DNA of 27,504 nt. It comes from a virus. The position numbers and the translations under genes are program-made. The notes under the pieces were generated by a model. It was not told the origin of the DNA and did no database searches. It saw only the letters and a program-made list of their open reading frames with translations. Where the stretch lies: positions 1-27,504 of IMG/VR virus record IMGVR_UViG_3300044998_000078; one strand, written 5' to 3'. Below are positions 26,321 through 27,504 of this stretch, piece by piece. Numbering within the stretch: the first letter of the stretch is position 1; each line of letters starts with the position of its first letter.

Positions 26321-27504
26321 ATGGCCCGCCCCACCCTGTCGCGCCTGTCTGGCGTGCCCTCGCGCGCCCCTGAGCAGCGCGAAGCACCCGGCCTCGTCGT
26401 GGCCGCGCCGATTGAAGTGCGGGCGCCCCGGAACGCCACCGCAGACTTCCTCGCGGAGGCCCTCGGGATCGCCGCCCCCGGCATCCAAGCGGCCGTGAAG
26501 CAGCGCCGTGACCGCGCCCTCGAGGCCGGCGCCGTCGACGCCCAGCTCAACCGTGTGGACGCCAAGCGCGCCGCCGAGGACCGCGAGTACGGCTACGCCG
26601 CTGCCCGCGTCGAGGCGGAAGCGAAGTCCCGCGAAGCGGTCCGCGAGTGGACCGAGCGGTACACTCAGGAGCTGGACAAGGGCGCCCCCGCCGAGGAGAT
26701 CGCCAAGGACTTCGACGCCTTCATGCAGGAGCGCGTCGCCTCCTACGTGGCTGACCCCCGCGTCGCCGCCCCGGTCGCCGCCATCCTCACCGACTCGCTG
26801 CAAAACGTCCTTGGCCAGCACCAGAAAGCGCAGGCCGACGAGTTCAAGGCCACCGCCGTTGCCAACGCCGGCGACGCCATCCGCGAAGCCGTGGCCGCCG
26901 GCAAGCCCGCCCCGGTCGTGGAGCAGCACGAGCTGCTGCGCCGCCTGCTCGGAGGCAAGGAGGCCAACGAGGCCCTCGTCGACCTCGTCGGATCGCTCGC
27001 GCAGGAGCGCGGAGACCCGGGACTGATCGACGCCCTCCTCCCCGAGAAGTGGGCCGACGGTACCCCCGGCGTGCGCAGCATCGGCGCGCTCAACGCGAAG
27101 CTGAACCAGTACGCCTACTACGCCGCCAACGCGCGCGACGAGATGCAGTCGGCTGCCACCAAGGCCAAGGAGGCGGCGGTCGAGAACGAGATGCTGCAGA
27201 TCACCGTGCTCGCTTCGCAGGGCAAGACGGGAGAAGCCCGTCGTCGCCTGATCGAGCTGGCCCAGCAGGGGGTCGGCATCAACCGCTCGGACTTCGCCGC
27301 CCTCACGTCGTTCCTCGATTCGCGGGAGGACCGCTGGCGCGGGATCACGTTCCCGGCAGCGAAGTACGCCCAAGCCCGCGCCGAGATGGCCACCAACTTC
27401 GAGTCTCGCACCGTTGCCGAGTGGAACGCCTACGGCGTCACACTCGCGGCGGCGTTACCGCCCGCAGACCGGGACAATTTCCTCGGCCAGTGGGCCGACG
27501 ATGT
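26321..27504 (+). CDS. Internal core protein C (T7 gp15-like), 3-prime end beyond window
   Basis: An ATG at 26321 opens a frame with no stop before the window ends (394 codons visible). The product starts ARPTLSRLSGVPSRAPEQ and continues as an Ala-, Glu- and Arg-rich helical protein with segments such as EEIAKDFDAFMQERVASYV and ITVLASQGKTGEARRRLIELAQQG. This is typical of T7 gp15-type core proteins, which help translocate DNA through the cell envelope. Gene order after gp14 supports the call. The start has only a weak ggag site 12 bases upstream. Confidence 0.85.
   Translation, partial: MARPTLSRLSGVPSRAPEQREAPGLVVAAPIEVRAPRNATADFLAEALGIAAPGIQAAVKQRRDRALEAGAVDAQLNRVDAKRAAEDREYGYAAARVEAEAKSREAVREWTERYTQELDKGAPAEEIAKDFDAFMQERVASYVADPRVAAPVAAILTDSLQNVLGQHQKAQADEFKATAVANAGDAIREAVAAGKPAPVVEQHELLRRLLGGKEANEALVDLVGSLAQERGDPGLIDALLPEKWADGTPGVRSIGALNAKLNQYAYYAANARDEMQSAATKAKEAAVENEMLQITVLASQGKTGEARRRLIELAQQGVGINRSDFAALTSFLDSREDRWRGITFPAAKYAQARAEMATNFESRTVAEWNAYGVTLAAALPPADRDNFLGQWADD

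Overview
The window is the left and central part of a T7-like podovirus genome (order Autographivirales), not a bacterial chromosome. All 43 genes I support lie on the + strand. A single-subunit T7-type RNA polymerase precedes a T7-order replication block (ssDNA-binding protein, nuclease, amidase, primase-helicase, DNA polymerase, exonuclease), which is followed by a T7-order virion block (portal, scaffold, capsid, tail tubular A and B, internal core proteins). GC-rich third codon positions and strong GGAGG-type ribosome sites point to a GC-rich bacterial, probably proteobacterial, host that the sequence does not identify. A tyrosine integrase just upstream of the RNA polymerase gene suggests a temperate or once-temperate lineage, although no repressor gene is recognisable here.

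Layout. Positions 1-418 are almost entirely 11-bp tandem repeats in two blocks of opposite orientation. A host-type promoter candidate follows at about 465-493. Positions 554-3934 hold early genes: a cysteine-rich phage protein, small unknown proteins, a SprT-like metallopeptidase, a JAMM-like metallopeptidase, and a chain of four small genes overlapping by 4 bp. Positions 3959-7762 hold the integrase, the RNA polymerase and a small zinc-ribbon protein, and a near-identical 19-bp promoter-like element lies on each side of the polymerase. Positions 7831-9192 hold small unknown genes. Positions 9196-17662 hold DNA metabolism, with the amidase, an HNH endonuclease and a holin-like membrane cassette embedded. 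Positions 17751-27504 hold structural genes. The last one (internal core protein) runs off the window, so tail fibre and terminase are expected beyond the right edge.

How it works together, inferred from T7. Host polymerase would start at the left and make the early proteins and the phage RNA polymerase. That polymerase would then transcribe the replication and late genes from its own promoters. Terminators at 11061-11092, 17691-17731 and 22315-22360 divide the transcript; the last lies just after the capsid gene, like T7 T-phi. The amidase can serve in lysis and, as in T7, may restrain the RNA polymerase. The small membrane proteins at 16085-16852 are the likely holin and accessory lysis proteins.

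The least explained parts are two tRNA-like RNAs in intergenic gaps (20585-20651 and 11092-11258), the opposed 11-bp repeat arrays, the repeated element flanking the RNA polymerase gene, and three unrelated predicted zinc metallopeptidases, one of them between scaffold and capsid.
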